The position numbers and the translations under genes were made by a program. 64,000 bases of DNA, taken from Anseranas semipalmata. Its lineage: Eukaryota > Chordata > Aves > Anseriformes > Anseranatidae. Below are positions 1-13,660 of this stretch, piece by piece (within the stretch, counting starts at the first letter, position 1; the number at the start of each line of letters is the position of its first letter). The notes beneath the pieces are model-generated. The model made no database searches and had not been told where the DNA came from. It saw only the letters and a list, made by a program, of their open reading frames with translations. The DNA lies in the NCBI GenBank assembly GCA_013399115.1, contig VXAA01006451.1:519799-583798 (forward strand), in the 5' to 3' direction.

Positions 1-1561
1 TTGACTGTTTCCATCAATCTACAGTAAGAAATTTTTATCAATATCTGAATAATCTTAATGGGAAAAAAGTTCTTTAGCCAAGATGTTTCTGAGCCTTTTT
101 TAAGCTGGCTGCCAAAACATTTAAGTATTATTTTAAATGATCTTACGAGATTCATTTTTGGTCATGTGTTACAGCTCCCATATATTCTCATCCCAGGCCA
201 ACTGCCAGTCAGCAAGCAGAAATCTATTTCCCTTTACCCTGACACTATGTGCGACTCCAGCCTCTCTCAGTGGCACTACTTGTACCTTGATAAAATTAAC
301 TAAGCAAGGAGCCCCACCTCAACTGGTCTAACAGACATTTGCTTACTCCAAAAAGCTTCAAAGCCCATTGATGAGCTGTTGTCTTTCATCTGGCCATCAA
401 GACAGATCTTCTTGAAACATCTCTCACACACAAGGAGTAGTAACTACTACTTGAAGTTTAATGACTCTAGTTTGTTAGCCCTTCCCGTAGGCAAAAGGAG
501 CCTTGTTGCAAAACAGAGGGCTGACTTAGCTGTGAGGCTTCAAGCATCAGGAGCACCACTAGCATGACATGCCTTGCTGCCTCTTGCATCACTGAGAGAG
601 CATGAAGATAGAGATTCAGGAATGTAAGTGTAAACCAAGCGGCTTTAAAAGTACTCTCATTTTATTCCTCGAGCTATTTTTAATTGCACACGAATTGTTG
701 TTAACCAATTTTAAAAGCCTGTGTTCACCAAAACACTGCAGACATTATTTAAGGAGCATATGCAGAAAATTCAGTAAGTAGCATCAGTTAGCACCAATGG
801 ATTTAGTACCAGTAAGTCCTCTTGCCCCACTCTGACACATACATCCCATATCCCAGCCCACTCTTGAAAACATATCATAGGCAGACAGCTCTCAACTTAT
901 CTGTTTCCAAGAAACTGTGTGGATCTACAATGGCACTTGAAGCTTCAAGTCTCTTTGTTTGCTAAAAATACCCCCATAAATCAATGCAACTTCCTTAGAA
1001 GTTTTTCTCCATTCTGCTTCTTGCATAAACACACACACCGCAAAGATGTAAGGGAGTTGCAAAATCACAATTGCTTAACTGAGTATATCCCCTCATACAT
1101 CATTTGCACATAAGAGCACATTGCTAGTATGTGCCTGGTGTCATGTATTCTCTTTTTTTTTTTCCCTAAATTTAATTCTATTATGGCCTCAAGAAAAGCT
1201 CTCAGCCCAAAAAGCTTTCAGGACCAAACTATGCAGACAAAATTTTGGACCACATGGCTCCTGCTTGCTCTCCCACTGTAAACACAAATTTCTTCACCTT
1301 TTTTCTGACACATTTCAGCTCTCTGGACTATTCTTAGTCCACAAATCAGATACCTAAGAATCATCCCGATTTCCTCCCCTTTCTGCAGACTGCCTGAGAA
1401 GAACAGATGGAGAAGCTGACACTGTAGCTATCCATGAAACAAACTGTATCCTGGTGAGATGTTGAGTTACTGCACAGACTCCCTGATGTTTGCAGCTCTG
1501 GAAGGGATCAATTTTGGGCCCCTTCCTGCCTTTGAGACCTTCTTCTTTTGTGTTAACTCAC
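1..1561 (-). other. PARVB intron 4 (partial)
   Basis: AT-rich intron sequence. I searched for the next parvin exon (KLNVAEVTQSEIGQKQKL region) and do not see it; it must lie further left. No repeat is recognised. Confidence 0.75.
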
Positions 1562-1664
1562 CTAGCAGCTTCTGCAGCACCTGCCCATCATAAAGGTCCT
1601 CTTCAAGTTGTTTGACAATGATTCTCTCCTCCACCAGCACATCATTAATCCAGTCAATTAGAAC
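1562..1664 (-). CDS. PARVB: PARVB exon 4 (start of CH1 domain)
   Basis: Internal coding exon of 103 nt (34 codons plus one base). It is preceded on the minus strand by a pyrimidine-rich acceptor (TACTTCCAG) and followed by a strong donor (GTGAGT). It reads VLIDWINDVLVEERIIVKQL and then EEDLYDGQVLQKLL, the opening helices of the first calponin-homology domain of beta-parvin, about human residues 92-125. The first codons differ from the mammalian form only conservatively (VLID for VLLD). The exon ends in phase 1; the next exon is not in the window. Confidence 0.95.
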
Positions 1665-2788
1665 CTGGAAGTACAGAGAGAGGAAGCAAATGTGTAAAAA
1701 ACCCTCAACTACATTCCTTCAGGCAGTAATCAGGAATAGAAATATATTCCAGGCAATAATCAGGAATAGTGAACAGAAAAAGTAACCATATTTACATATT
1801 TCCAAGTTATAAAGAAATAAGAAACAGAGATGGTTTTGCTTTTATTGTTTTTAATTCAGGTCTGGCAACACGGCAACTGTAGTGCTCTCTATTTTTCCTC
1901 ATTAAAATGTCTCCTTATTGCACCATTTCTAAAGCATGTAGCAACTAGCAGCTCTGCAGCAACCATCTTTGCTAGTATCTAGCAAACCTCCTCTCCAGGT
2001 CCCAAAACTCCTGTCACCTGTTTTACATGATCAACAGACCTGCCAGTAGAGGACAACAGTCCCATGAACCTGGAGAATCCCAGCACTCTCACTGTCATCT
2101 CTATCCTGAATAGACATGAGTGGTGGAGAAAGAAGAAGAGCTTCAGAGTGGAAAGAGTGAATGCTCCCACTAACAGGAAATAAACAGACCCACTAGGTTG
2201 ACCCTTGCCATTAAGCAACAGGACAAGGCATTTTATCTTCAGGTATTACAGAATACGGAAGTCTGTAATTAAAATTTTGGTCAACTGGGTTTGATAACCA
2301 TTCTACAATATATAGAATAGTCCCTATATACTGACTGTCGTAACTATAAAAGTCATTGTCACCTGCAAAACAGGAATGAACATAAAGAACCTTTAAAAAG
2401 AAAAGGAACTGAGTTAAGTTTTCCAGGTGCCAAAGATAACAATTTCCAAACAGTTACAGGAAAAACAGCACTGACTGTTTGAAGTTGGCAGTAGTGTTTT
2501 CCTTCAATTTACTGTTTGGAAAATTAAATGACTTTTGCAAAATAATATAGTTCTGTGGGAAGAAATGTAAAGTTGTCTTGCTAAATCCTTGATTCATACG
2601 GGGAGAAGAGTGTTGCCATCCACAGACATGTAAAATACATTAACTGGAGCTACCTAAAGTAATGAGCCTCAATTAAAAAATTCTACAGTTTTTAATTTGC
2701 TTCATATAAAACTAGGGATGCTTTAAATTCACTTTCTGAATAGGCTCCATAATTCTGCCTCTGCTGGGCAGTCACAACAGCTGCAAAC

Positions 2789-2810
2789 TTTTTTTTTTTT
2801 TTTTTTTTTT
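2789..2810. repeat. T homopolymer, 22 bases
   Basis: Uninterrupted T run in PARVB intron 3 with no recognisable retroposon body beside it. Confidence 0.95.
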
Positions 2811-5256
2811 AATATTCAAGACATTACGAAACAAAAGGCAAATAAAATATAGATAGGACTGCACTGGAAAACACATGCCTTGGCAATCCTAGCAAACACA
2901 AATATTTGAATACGTTGGTCACAAGGATATTTAAGTAATTCAGCCTACCTACTGAGGTTCATTGAGTCTACCAACTTCAAGGAAGCTTTGTGAGGCTTAG
3001 TGTCCACAAAGAAGTTTACAATTCAAACACAAAATGCTTATGCTTCACCTCTAACCTGTATCTTCAGTACTTCCAAAGCATGCTGAAAATGTGCAGGGCT
3101 GAAACTCAGCTCTAAAAATAGCATAAGCAGCAAATTTTAGCTGGGCGATATGGCAACCAGTCAATTCACAGAAAGCAAGGACCATCATCAATGCACACAG
3201 ATGTAAATCAAATCCTTTTTGCCCCCTAAACCGCTCAGAAGGAGGAAAAATCTCAATAATAAAAACTACTCTTATTTCAAAAGCTTTCAAAACAAAGCTT
3301 TTCTGATGAGTTACTCACTAGTCAGTATCAGCAACTGACTCATCAAAAGATTCAGAAGTGGTCTTCTCTACTGCAGGTAAAAGAAAGGTAGAGATGACAT
3401 CAAAAAACAGATGTGGATACAAAAGGATATGCTCTGCACCTGTTTAACTGCCCCACTGCTCCCCTGTGACGTTGCAGGAACCTTATCTAGCTCTTGGGCC
3501 ATTCCCTCCATCAGACAACCTCTTCTATGTGGTTATAACTATCACCACCATTTCAACACATACAACCAAGTCCCATGCTCCCACATCCACCTAATGCCAT
3601 TTGTTAGGCAGGAGGAACATCCAGTTTCTCCCTCTCCTTCTCCTGCCTCATGCTTCCCTGCTGCAGTACCTTCATGGCTTGCACTGCCAGCCAATTGACA
3701 ATGCACTTCTGCTTGAGCAGCCCATGCTGGCACACGGGCTACCTCTGGCACTTGGGGTCCTGAATTGAACGGGGTATTGCAGCACTGTGCCATGGTAGGT
3801 ATGGTTGAGCTCTCACTCTGACTATGGTCATGGGAGAAACACTGGGAAGCCCGTCTCCCAGCAGATGCTCCAACATGTCCTGGAAACCATCTTGCTCCAG
3901 TGTCACGTAACCTGATATATATATCACATACAGACAGAAAGGAAAAGGTCAAGACAATCACTCTTCCTGCATTTCATCCTCTAGCAGTTCTCAGGATGCC
4001 TCTTCAGCAGTCTCTGGATCAGGTAAACTCTTCCTGCTCAGTCCTCCTCTTCTAGATTTAAAGCTAGGATTTTTGAAGAATTATGTCATCTACCATCACG
4101 AACAGGGCACCCAACCTTTGCATTTCCCTTGAAACCCCTGAACAATATTAGCTCACTGGAGATTATAGCCAGCAAAAGTTAAATGCAAGAATATGCAGCC
4201 TAAATAAAGCAACAGAGCTCTGCTCTGCAGGTGGGAAACCATGACCTCATTTGGAGAGAAAACTCCAATTAGCTATTCTTGTCTCTTTCAATATTTTTCA
4301 GAGGACAGAAGGACATTTATGGTAAAGGGTTGGAGAGAGACATGAGACAAGTTAGTAAAGGACTGCCACAGCTGAAAGACAATGAGAAGAAGGATACCAT
4401 CTTCAGCGTTGAAAACTATTCACCAGTGATACAGAAAAGCAACTCCTAAGTAATGAGATATTTTTTTGTCCCAGATCATTTCAAAAGAGATTTTTGAAGT
4501 CTTTCAATAAGGTGATTGCCCGATTCCAAAATGATGCAAGTTTGACATACCTAGATGCTAACAGAAAACCAACTAAAGTCACAGAAGATTTGGGTCATCC
4601 ATGAGTTTTACAGAGCAGACTTTCAAAAAATCATCTGAATTTCAGCTGAAACTACCATATGACAATCAAATCCCATTACAGTCCTAATATGAAGATGCCA
4701 GATTTCTGTAAGCCCTCAGAAGCATTATTAAAGACAACTCAGGGTGCTAAACTATTTGAAACCTGTACTTAACAGATTATTTGTTTTCTGTGCTGAATAG
4801 TATTGAAGTCAGAATCCAGAAAATGCCAAGGAATTAAAAAACAAAAGTCTCGAAGAACCTTCTAATGTAGGAGCAAACATCCCATTTCCAAGAGTGTAGG
4901 TACAGAGGAATTATTAAGCACCTTTGGAAATGTTCTGATATGCGTACAGGCTGTTAAAAAAGGGAAATGCTTGCACTATGTACTACTTAAATGTTTCAGA
5001 GAAATCCAGCACTGAAAAAATTTTGGCAAAGAGTACATAAAAAAGATACAAATTACACGAGGTCTAGCCATAGTTATTTTATTGTTTTAACAGAGTAGCA
5101 CCTGAATGAAAGAAAATTATCCTAAAGAATGTTCTAACTTCTTTAGTATTCAGACTACAACTCCAGCTCTGGTAGAAAAATGAATTTGCAATTTATATTT
5201 AAGAATAAAAAATCCAAGTGTGGTATACAGTCCTTGAAGACTGACAAATGTTGCAA

Positions 5257-5299
5257 TTTAAAACAAACAAACAAACTCCAACCCACCCACCCCACCCCA
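5257..5299. repeat. AAAC / CCCA simple repeat
   Basis: AAACAAACAAACAAAC followed by CCCACCCACCCCACCCC in PARVB intron 3; low-complexity sequence. Confidence 0.8.
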
Positions 5300-8200
5300 T
5301 TTACTATTTTAACTCTTAATTTCTTGATTGTGTCTTAATTAGGAGCCTGGAAAATCTTTCTGCACTAATTTTTATTTTTTAATTTTTGCAAGGGATGTAA
5401 AGCTTCATTTTGCTTATTGAAATGACTAACACACAGAAATACTTTATGACTCTTTTCTCATGGAAAGTCAATGCTCCAGCTCTTCGTAGTTGCTCCCTCA
5501 TGCAAAGACAGAAGCAGAAAGTATTCAAGAACCTGAATGTCTGAAACTTTAAACAGTTTGATACAGGCACAGAGAGCTTGGTAGGAACCAGGCATAAGGT
5601 AAAGCCAGAGAGTTTTCCTGTGCATGAGAATATGCTTAACTTGGATCTGTCTGGTCTCAACCTCCTCTACCCATTCCTTCACTTCTGAGTCTGCACTTTA
5701 TGTATCTCCAGTTCAATATTAACTTCTAAGTTAGGGCTACATTTAAAAATGGGTGTGAGAGATACTGCAGGACTGAGGAAGCGCTTCACTGCACTTGTTG
5801 TCCAGTGTCAGTCCTAAAACCATGCCTCTCCTTACATGCAATGGCTGGTGAAGCCACCACCAGATCCCACACGTAGCTAATGATCTTGAATGCACCTGAG
5901 GCTCACCTTGTTCAGTACTTGCAGACTCGCAAAGCAGCATGCAGGTACATGGCAATGTTTGTTATGTCTCTTAACTAGAGCATACCTTTATGAAAAGCCA
6001 CTTTTCTATGAAGTCTTCTATAGTATTTGGGATTAGCAATGATTTTAAAACTTTAATATAATATCTCTGTGTCCTCAAAACCATGCCTGCCCTTTCATGC
6101 ATATCCACACTCAGAAAACATCTCTGCCAAATGCTCAGAAATATGCTTTTGTAGTTCCAAAATTTCCAGTGGTGCTTTAAATTCTGACACATCCACTTAT
6201 TACATCATTTTTTGGCCAAATGCATATGTCTGATTTAAGGAGCCATGTTGCATTACTAAACACTGGGTTGAAAACTAAAATTTGCCATCAGGCAGACAGC
6301 TGAAAGAAGAATGGTAGAAATCTAGAAGGAAAAATGAGCCATCTGCCTGGCCAATTTTAATTCATGTAAGGTGGGTTTTTACATCAAACGTCACCAACTC
6401 TGTGCAGTATTTTTGTTCTGCAGGCTGGCTACTCCCATAGTGGTGAGGCACATTCAGAGTTAATCTGCAGAGTTCAAGGGTATAAGGGCCCCACAGCCAC
6501 TCTACACAGCAGTGAACAAAATGAAAAACAAGACAAACTTCATGAACGCATCTGGCACAATGGGAAAAAGGGAAACGAAGTCACCAAAACAGCAAAGATT
6601 TTAATAACCCTTTTCACCCTTGACTTCTGGGAGAATTAGGAAGCACAGATCAAAGGTATGAAAGCCTAACTGACTTCAAGGTTGAACACAGAAATTAGTA
6701 TTAGAAATTCTTATTCAGGTCTGGAAACGATTGACTAGGTACAAAGCACTGGCAGGCTGCAAACAGAGAGAAGGCTTCTTGTCCACAGAGCACAGAGCAT
6801 TTGGGAAGTGAGGTTTCATTTAGTCACGCACGAAACCTTACCGAAAGGACACAGCTTCATTTTGGTTTTCTCTTCACCACGGTGAATTTTAAAAAGCCAT
6901 AAAATGTTACGACGGGGAAGAGGTGATAATTTCTTGGAAAGTAAATTATTTACTACAAATTGAGAATGCTTACTCATTTCAGGTAGTACCTAGAGCAGCA
7001 GTGTTTGATCCATGTAAAGTTTAGACAAGGCTTTAAAGGCCAAAGGTTGTTGCAGCATCAGCTGCTCTCACCGAAGTCTCTGCAGGGAGAGAAAGCATCT
7101 TACAACTCTAATTTGCTGTCTTTTGTCAAGGCAAGGCATTTACAGACAGGACCTAATTTTTGCAAGCTGCTGTTGTAAAACTGGATTCAAATGGTAGAAG
7201 CTTTTCTTCATATTTTTTCTACCAAAATACATGAGAAAACCCTAGGAAATCTGCCACTTATGTTGGTGGCCTAAGTGTCAATGAGAAACTTGTGAGTATA
7301 TTTTCAAGTTTCTGACTCATTTCCTACAGCCTAATAACTACAACTATGTTTAGGATCACAGCCTGCAATGAAACTTTTGAAACTTTTACTTTAGTCTTAT
7401 CTGAACCAGAAGGGGGTAAAAAAAAAGATTCCTTCCACCTTTACGTCCCATACACAAAGAAACATACACGAGCAACAAGGAAAGCACACATATATAGGCC
7501 TCCTAAGTTTTGAACGCATTAAAAAGAGAGCTAGAAGAGCCCACTAACACTCTAGAATTGGTGACATGGATCAGCTAAGGGAATTTTAGGTATTAATGGA
7601 AACTGAACTGTAAACAGCTTTGCAATAGCATATAGACTAGAAAGCTGATTCTGCGTATCACAGACATTGTTTCTTCTTGTTTGCTCCAGATATATCACAG
7701 GATACACCTCAGTGTCCAGTCACAAAACAGCCCAAATGCAAAATTCAAACTCTTTAATTTAGTTGGTCTCTTGTCACTTGGCAAATAGTGGATGATAAGT
7801 AAAAGAAGCTCGCACATTTCAGACACTAGAGTATTTTGTAAGTAAATTATTTATACTATGCATATAAATAAAAACACAACTCATTTCTCTTTTCCTGATC
7901 TGAATGTTCAGTTTTGCTTCTGTCAGCCATGCCCCAAACTGCATTTACACATGGGGCAAATGAAGTGACGAAAAAAAGGCTGCTGGCCATGCAGGGAACT
8001 TATTTGAACACATAAGAACACATCACTTCATACTGACACATTGTGGCAAACTATTTTTAGAATACTGTCAATGATGATAACAAACAACACTTCAAGGAGT
8101 AATTTTAGTTCCTGGTGATTTTAATATGTGCAAGAGGATTTAAAGCATGTATTTTTGCATCCCCAACTAAGCAGCCTTCGATGAGGGGATTTACTGTATA

Positions 8201-9984
8201 TTTGCTTTAATAAGAATAAGAAATTAGTTGGTTTTTTTTTTTCTTTTCCTTTTGGTCTCTGCATTATCACAATGTTATACAATCTGTATCCCAACAGCTC
8301 TGTCAAAATCACTTCCAAATGCTCACCAAAGCTTGCACCAATCAATCCACTATGCATATAATTCCTATGGCACCAGGCTAGCAGAAATTAAAACAACATT
8401 TTGTGGAGACAAAGAGATATTAAAGCAGTGTCAGCAACAGATATCTCTGCTTCCTTTTTGCACTGAGTTCCATCTACCCCAACTGCATGTGACTGACAGG
8501 GGAACAGAAACACTCAAAATCAGTGATGGCAAACCATTGGCACATCTTACTCTGGTGTTGAAAGAGATTTGGGCTGGCACCAATGAAACTAAGTTATACT
8601 GCCAAATTTTAAAAGGCATCAGGCTCTGTTGCTGCTACTGACACTTTCCTCTTTGAGTGGAAAAGAGAGAGAACCACTTTGAACTGTAACAACCTCAATC
8701 TATTCAACTCCTCGCCCCTTGCTAGACCATGGAGATCTTTGATTTCAAGCTCTGTGGGGCAGGCAGCCTCTTCTGCTGGCTGCTGCTGTGTAGCACTTAA
8801 CATTGCTAATTCTCATCCAGCACTAGGGCTCTTGGAAAACTTCATTAACCACTGAAGAACACAAAATAAGGAATAAATTGCTCATTTTTTTGTGTTACCC
8901 TAATTCCGTGGCATAAAATAGTTTTTGCCAACATGATTCAAACCTCTCCATGCCTTACAGATTCACACCAACATAGAGTTAAATGTTTCTCTAGCTAAAT
9001 CTTTGTAAAAACTCAACTGCTGAGAGGTATGCAAATGTTCAGCAATTACCTAAATTATATATTTTTTCAAGTAGGTACTCTACAGAACACATCTCTCTCC
9101 TTGGAGGATGATCCCAAGGAAACAATGTGAAGTTACATGATGTTCCCTGCACCAGCTGCTCCAGTTTAATTGGTAACAAGTTACCCTCACTTCATGGAAG
9201 TGCAAACTGGTGTACTGAACCAGAGCCTAGTTCTGCAATGCATTTTAAGCACTCAGACACAATCTCTAGTGCTGCTTTTGGTTGATTCTCACTCCTCCTG
9301 AAGGTTTTCAGCCTTTCAAAGTGGAAAATATAACCTTGCTAGACTGTGACATCCAGGAAAGACTCACCATGTCATATTACATTCAACAGCAAAATTTCTA
9401 ATTTAAAAGCAATTATGATTTCACTATCAAGTCTCCTGCATCACAGAGCGCATTTGGTTCCTTCACTGCAACAACTCTGGTTCAACTGAATTATTCATGC
9501 TAGTATTACTGCTCCGCTAGCAAAGAAACCACAGTGTACTTTGAAAGAGTGGTGCAAGACCACTGTAGCTTTTGAAAGAATTAATGGATCTGGGTATTAA
9601 CAAAGAAAGAATGTGCAAATTCACCTAATTTAAAACCACATTGTATTCCAGGTGAATTAGAATAACAAAGAAATTTGAGCACAGCTCCTTGCTAAACCCC
9701 ATTTGATGTGGTTTTGTAATCCTAAACATGTTATTGCAATGTTAATAACAGATCATTGGGCTTGTTTTAAAGATGTACCAGGTGAACAGTTTGCTGAGGC
9801 ATTCTGTGAAGTACATGCTTGCAGACAGTGCAGAGTGCATGACAGTTTCCTGACAGGAATGTGCCACAGCTCACCTCCCCATCTGGAATGTGTACACGCT
9901 AGCCAAAGTTCTCAGACCCACCTAACCAGCTCAAAAATGATTCTGGTTCAGTAGTTAAAAATCTGAAGAAAGACAATATCCTAC

Positions 9985-10055
9985 CTTGATCAGTTCTTTA
10001 AACTTGGGGTCTTCTTTTGAGTTAGGATCAATCATAGTGCGTTCCTCATTCTCCT
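9985..10055 (-). CDS. PARVB: PARVB exon 3 (linker before CH1)
   Basis: Internal coding exon of 71 nt. The acceptor is TTGGACAG and the donor GTAGGA. It completes a split Glu codon and then reads ENEERTMIDPNSKEDPKFKE followed by LIK. This acidic linker is highly conserved in parvins, and its end enters the first CH-domain helix. It corresponds to about human residues 68-91. The entry phase (one base from the previous exon) and the phase-0 exit join exons 2 and 4 without a shift. Confidence 0.96.
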
Positions 10056-12582
10056 CTGTCCAAGTAAAATGGGAAACTAGTTAGATCAAATGTACACTGC
10101 TGAAATACTGCAACGATTACTGTTCATGAAGTGGCCCGTCAGCTGATTAAGAAATGACAGTGTCCAGTCATCATCCTGGCAAGGGAATATCCAATGTTCA
10201 AAGTGTTAGGCATTTTTTTAGACATACAAAGACAATACAACTTCCTAAAATAAATTGTTTCCACTGACCTTCTCCAGCTCAGACCCTGCTCTGTATGCAG
10301 AATACACCAGAAAAATCACCATCCTCTATACTCTGTGGGGCATGCTAATATTAACACGCCAAAAAGGGCAGTCAATTACTTTCTCTCTTCAATTTGTATG
10401 TCATTTGTATTTGAAAACATCCTTGCCAAGTTACACTACCTTGAAAAGTAAAGCAAGCTTATGGCACTACACTTAGTGCAACTGCTGAGACCCGGGCTGA
10501 CAGCTTGTGCCTCCACGCTCTGATTCCCTGAAACTTGGCACGTAGCAAGGGTCATACACAGGTGACCCTGGGTGCAGGAGCTGCTTAGTCTCTGGTTAAC
10601 CCAGAAAATGAAAATGACCCCAATTTATATCAGTTCTACTTATGTATGGGGGAAGGACATAAAATACATTTCTCAGATGTACAGTCTTCTGTTTCTTCTG
10701 TTACTGTGAGATGGAAAGATGCCTCCAATGGCCAGCAGGACAACCACAAGAGGCAGGAATGTAAAGATTAACTTTTAGAATGGATGATTTGATACTAAAA
10801 TATGGGTAGTAGAATCAACTTAAGCTCTGTAAGGCTAAAAACCAAACAACCTTTAGCAAAATTATCTTCGCAACGGCATGTATGGATATATGCATCACAT
10901 GCATGTTTATATGCTCCTGTAGAAATGGATATTAGTATTTAAGAAACAGCTGGAGCAAGTCTCGTATTTTAATTCTGGTACTTGTTTTCACCTCTCCCTG
11001 CACCCTTCACGTCTTCAGCTAAAATAATCATTTACAGATCCCATAAATTTATCTGTAGCTGAGTCTAGAGAGGCAATATGGAATCCTATTTTCCATTTGA
11101 TTTCCCAGCTCCTTCCAGCATGATGACAAAGGAGGGGTTTTGGTATGACCACAGGTCAGGCCATTGCTCCTTTGCATAGAGGAACTCTTGAAAATCTGAC
11201 AATGACCAATCTACAGCAACTTGCTATTACAGTGCTAGACCTCACTGCTCTCAGATGGGAAACATGACACTCGCAAATCATAGCTACAAGACAAACTATA
11301 CCATCTAATTGGGTTATCTTAGGCTCTTCCCCGACATTTGGGTTCAGTACTTTGCAGCACCTTTAATCTTTATAAAAAATAAGGCTCTGCTATCTGAACA
11401 CACTTGACAAATTTCCACAAATCTAGGAAGAAACATGATTTCTTCTTCTGCCTTTTTTTTTTTTTAACCCTGTTCCTTTACGTCCTCATTACCCCCTGGG
11501 ATGAGTCAGGCACTCTAGCCATAAGGAAGTGACACCCACTACACACCCAAAAAGCTGCTAACTGAAATCCTGAACAAGATTTGACCCATAACGGTATGCA
11601 ATTCACCGTGAAGTTTTGCACAAGGATTTTGAGTGGTCATGGCTTTGCATGAGAGGCTTTCAAAACTGGTTTTACAATTTGCCTCCACGACAGCTTGCTT
11701 CAACTAATTTTGTAGATTAGGAAACATATGGCCAAGAAAGAAAAAAAAAGTATTTCTTCCAACAAGTTTTAAACACTTACTGCTATTAAGTTATGCTGCT
11801 GTTCTTTTAGGGACTTGGCAAGGAGGAGAACTAGAATTTGAATATTTGCCTTCCTTCTATAAAGCATTCCTTGTTTTACCTATTTCCATCCTAATCATAT
11901 TTAATTACTGTTTTCAGCAGCATAAATGTTGATCTGCTCATTATCAGGTCCCATTTTGCTGTAACATCACTTGTAAAGTGGCAGCAGTAACCCAAGTAAG
12001 AACCTGGCATCCAACAGTTAACGACAGCGTAGCACATACATTGAGTTGAGGCAGTTTAATGGTTCCACAGGAACCACAACACACACTTCTGCTACAGACT
12101 TTCCGTGAGTTGATCCTTCAGTTTCCCATCTGTATGTGGAAAGATACCGCTTCCTTACCAAAGAAGGATGTCCACAAGGACAAATAAAGACTGAGATGCA
12201 CTTGGACAACGGGTTAATGAAACTGAAGCAACTCTTAAGCAGACAAACTCAGCAGTATTTTCCATCTAATATTATATAAATCCCAACTTTCTATTTGTTT
12301 TCAGGATGACCACAGAAAAACTCAAGTCCTCTGCCAACTCATTGAGCAAGACAATTTTCCTGTAAAATACTTATTTTAAGTGTAGCTGCACAGCTGGCAT
12401 TGCTCTTTAAATTCCATTTTAGCATGTCTAGTTTCTAATCTACATCTGACATGCAACAGTTCTCAATTCTCTCAGTTTCAACTGAGCAATCTATATTCAA
12501 CAGTAAAGCAATGGATATTGAGTCACAGTGGCAACTTTCATTAATAATAGCATAGTCGAGTTCTGTAGCATGAATACTGTAC
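10056..12582 (-). other. PARVB intron 2
   Basis: A 2.5-kb AT-rich intron with an interrupted T run near 11,453-11,466. No exon, RNA gene or mobile element is recognised. Confidence 0.8.
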
Positions 12583-12672
12583 CTAAGAGAGTATCTTCTG
12601 GATGGATGTCCACACTGCTTGGGTTCATTGGTGCATTGATAGCATTTTTACCTTCTTCTTGCAGGTCACTCA
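12583..12672 (-). CDS. PARVB: PARVB exon 2 (N-terminal linker)
   Basis: Internal coding exon of 90 nt. The acceptor CTCCTCAG is followed by TG, which completes a Val codon with one base from the previous exon; the donor is GTACAG. It reads SDLQEEGKNAINAPMNPSSV and then DIHPEDTLL, about human residues 39-67, the segment after the basic ARKRRAREV stretch. Because the exon starts two bases into a codon, any first exon spliced to it must end with one extra base, here expected to be G. This test was used for the candidate first exons upstream. Confidence 0.96.
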
Positions 12673-13660
12673 CTGAGGAGAAGGAAAAAACAGAAAGAAA
12701 GACTGTAATAAATGCAAAGTTTGTAGATATGTAGGGGTAGAAGAGATAGTAAGAGCAAACATCTGGTAGATCCATTTCAGAATGGGCCCAAAGTTTATGG
12801 AGTGAAGAATTGCAGCTACAGTGGAAAATAAAATCAAAGGAACATCCTTCTATAGCTTTTTATTAAACTGAGCCACCAGACTACCAGCTGAAAATACTCT
12901 GGAAGAAACTCAATTATGTAGTAAAAGCAATGTCAGAGTGCTTGTTTCTCCAGAAGGAAGGAGCATAAGATTTGTCTGCAGAATGGCCCAGATCTAGAGC
13001 AGACAGCAAACTGTAAAACCAAACTTGTTTTCTGGTAGCACTACCACCACTCGTCACCACCTTTTCCAACTGCAGAACACCAAGAACTACTATTTGCTAA
13101 TGGCCTCATTGAAAGCCTCAGAGAATCCCAGGAAGACCTACCAAATGATGAAAACATATTTAATTTTAGCATTGCCACTGGCTAAAAATAGATGTTGCAT
13201 GGTCTGGTAAACACGAATTTGGAATATTTCAAGCTCCCAAATGTACAACTCAGTAGCAGTTGGAAAAGTCAGTAAAGTGCCCTGCATCAATAAAATAGAT
13301 ATTAAAATACTTCCCTACATGCTGCCACATTAGAGGAACTGAATTTGAGTAAAAATACTATTTGTTTAGTATCATAGAGCTTGACAGTAAGAAAATCAGT
13401 AGCAGTGCTATAACACTTTTATGCTCTCCAAGGTCTATCTCCCCCTAAACCCAAAAAGCAACCACTTATTATAAGCCAACCTATTAAAATACATGCATCT
13501 GAAGCAGGAGATACAAAGAGACTGCAATAACCCCATCTATTCAGTGAGAGTTCTGTGTCAGCATGGGCTAAGATCACTTGTGGCAGCACTGTTGTATTTC
13601 AGTCTCCTTTGGGAGAGGGGTCCAAGTCCCATGCTCTTTCATGGGTAAAGCAAAGGCATT

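Larger units (their letters stand above)
1665..9984 (-). other. PARVB intron 3
   Basis: An 8.3-kb intron. Apart from the T run at 2.8 kb and the simple repeat at 5.26 kb nothing is recognised. A short sequence at 8,518-8,546 (CAGTGATGGCAAACCATTGG) resembles the terminus of old hAT transposons but has no partner end. Confidence 0.75.

Noticed and set aside
3542..3961. 139-codon minus-strand frame
   Set aside because: No family features, no splice logic with PARVB, and overlapping frames on both strands are similarly open.
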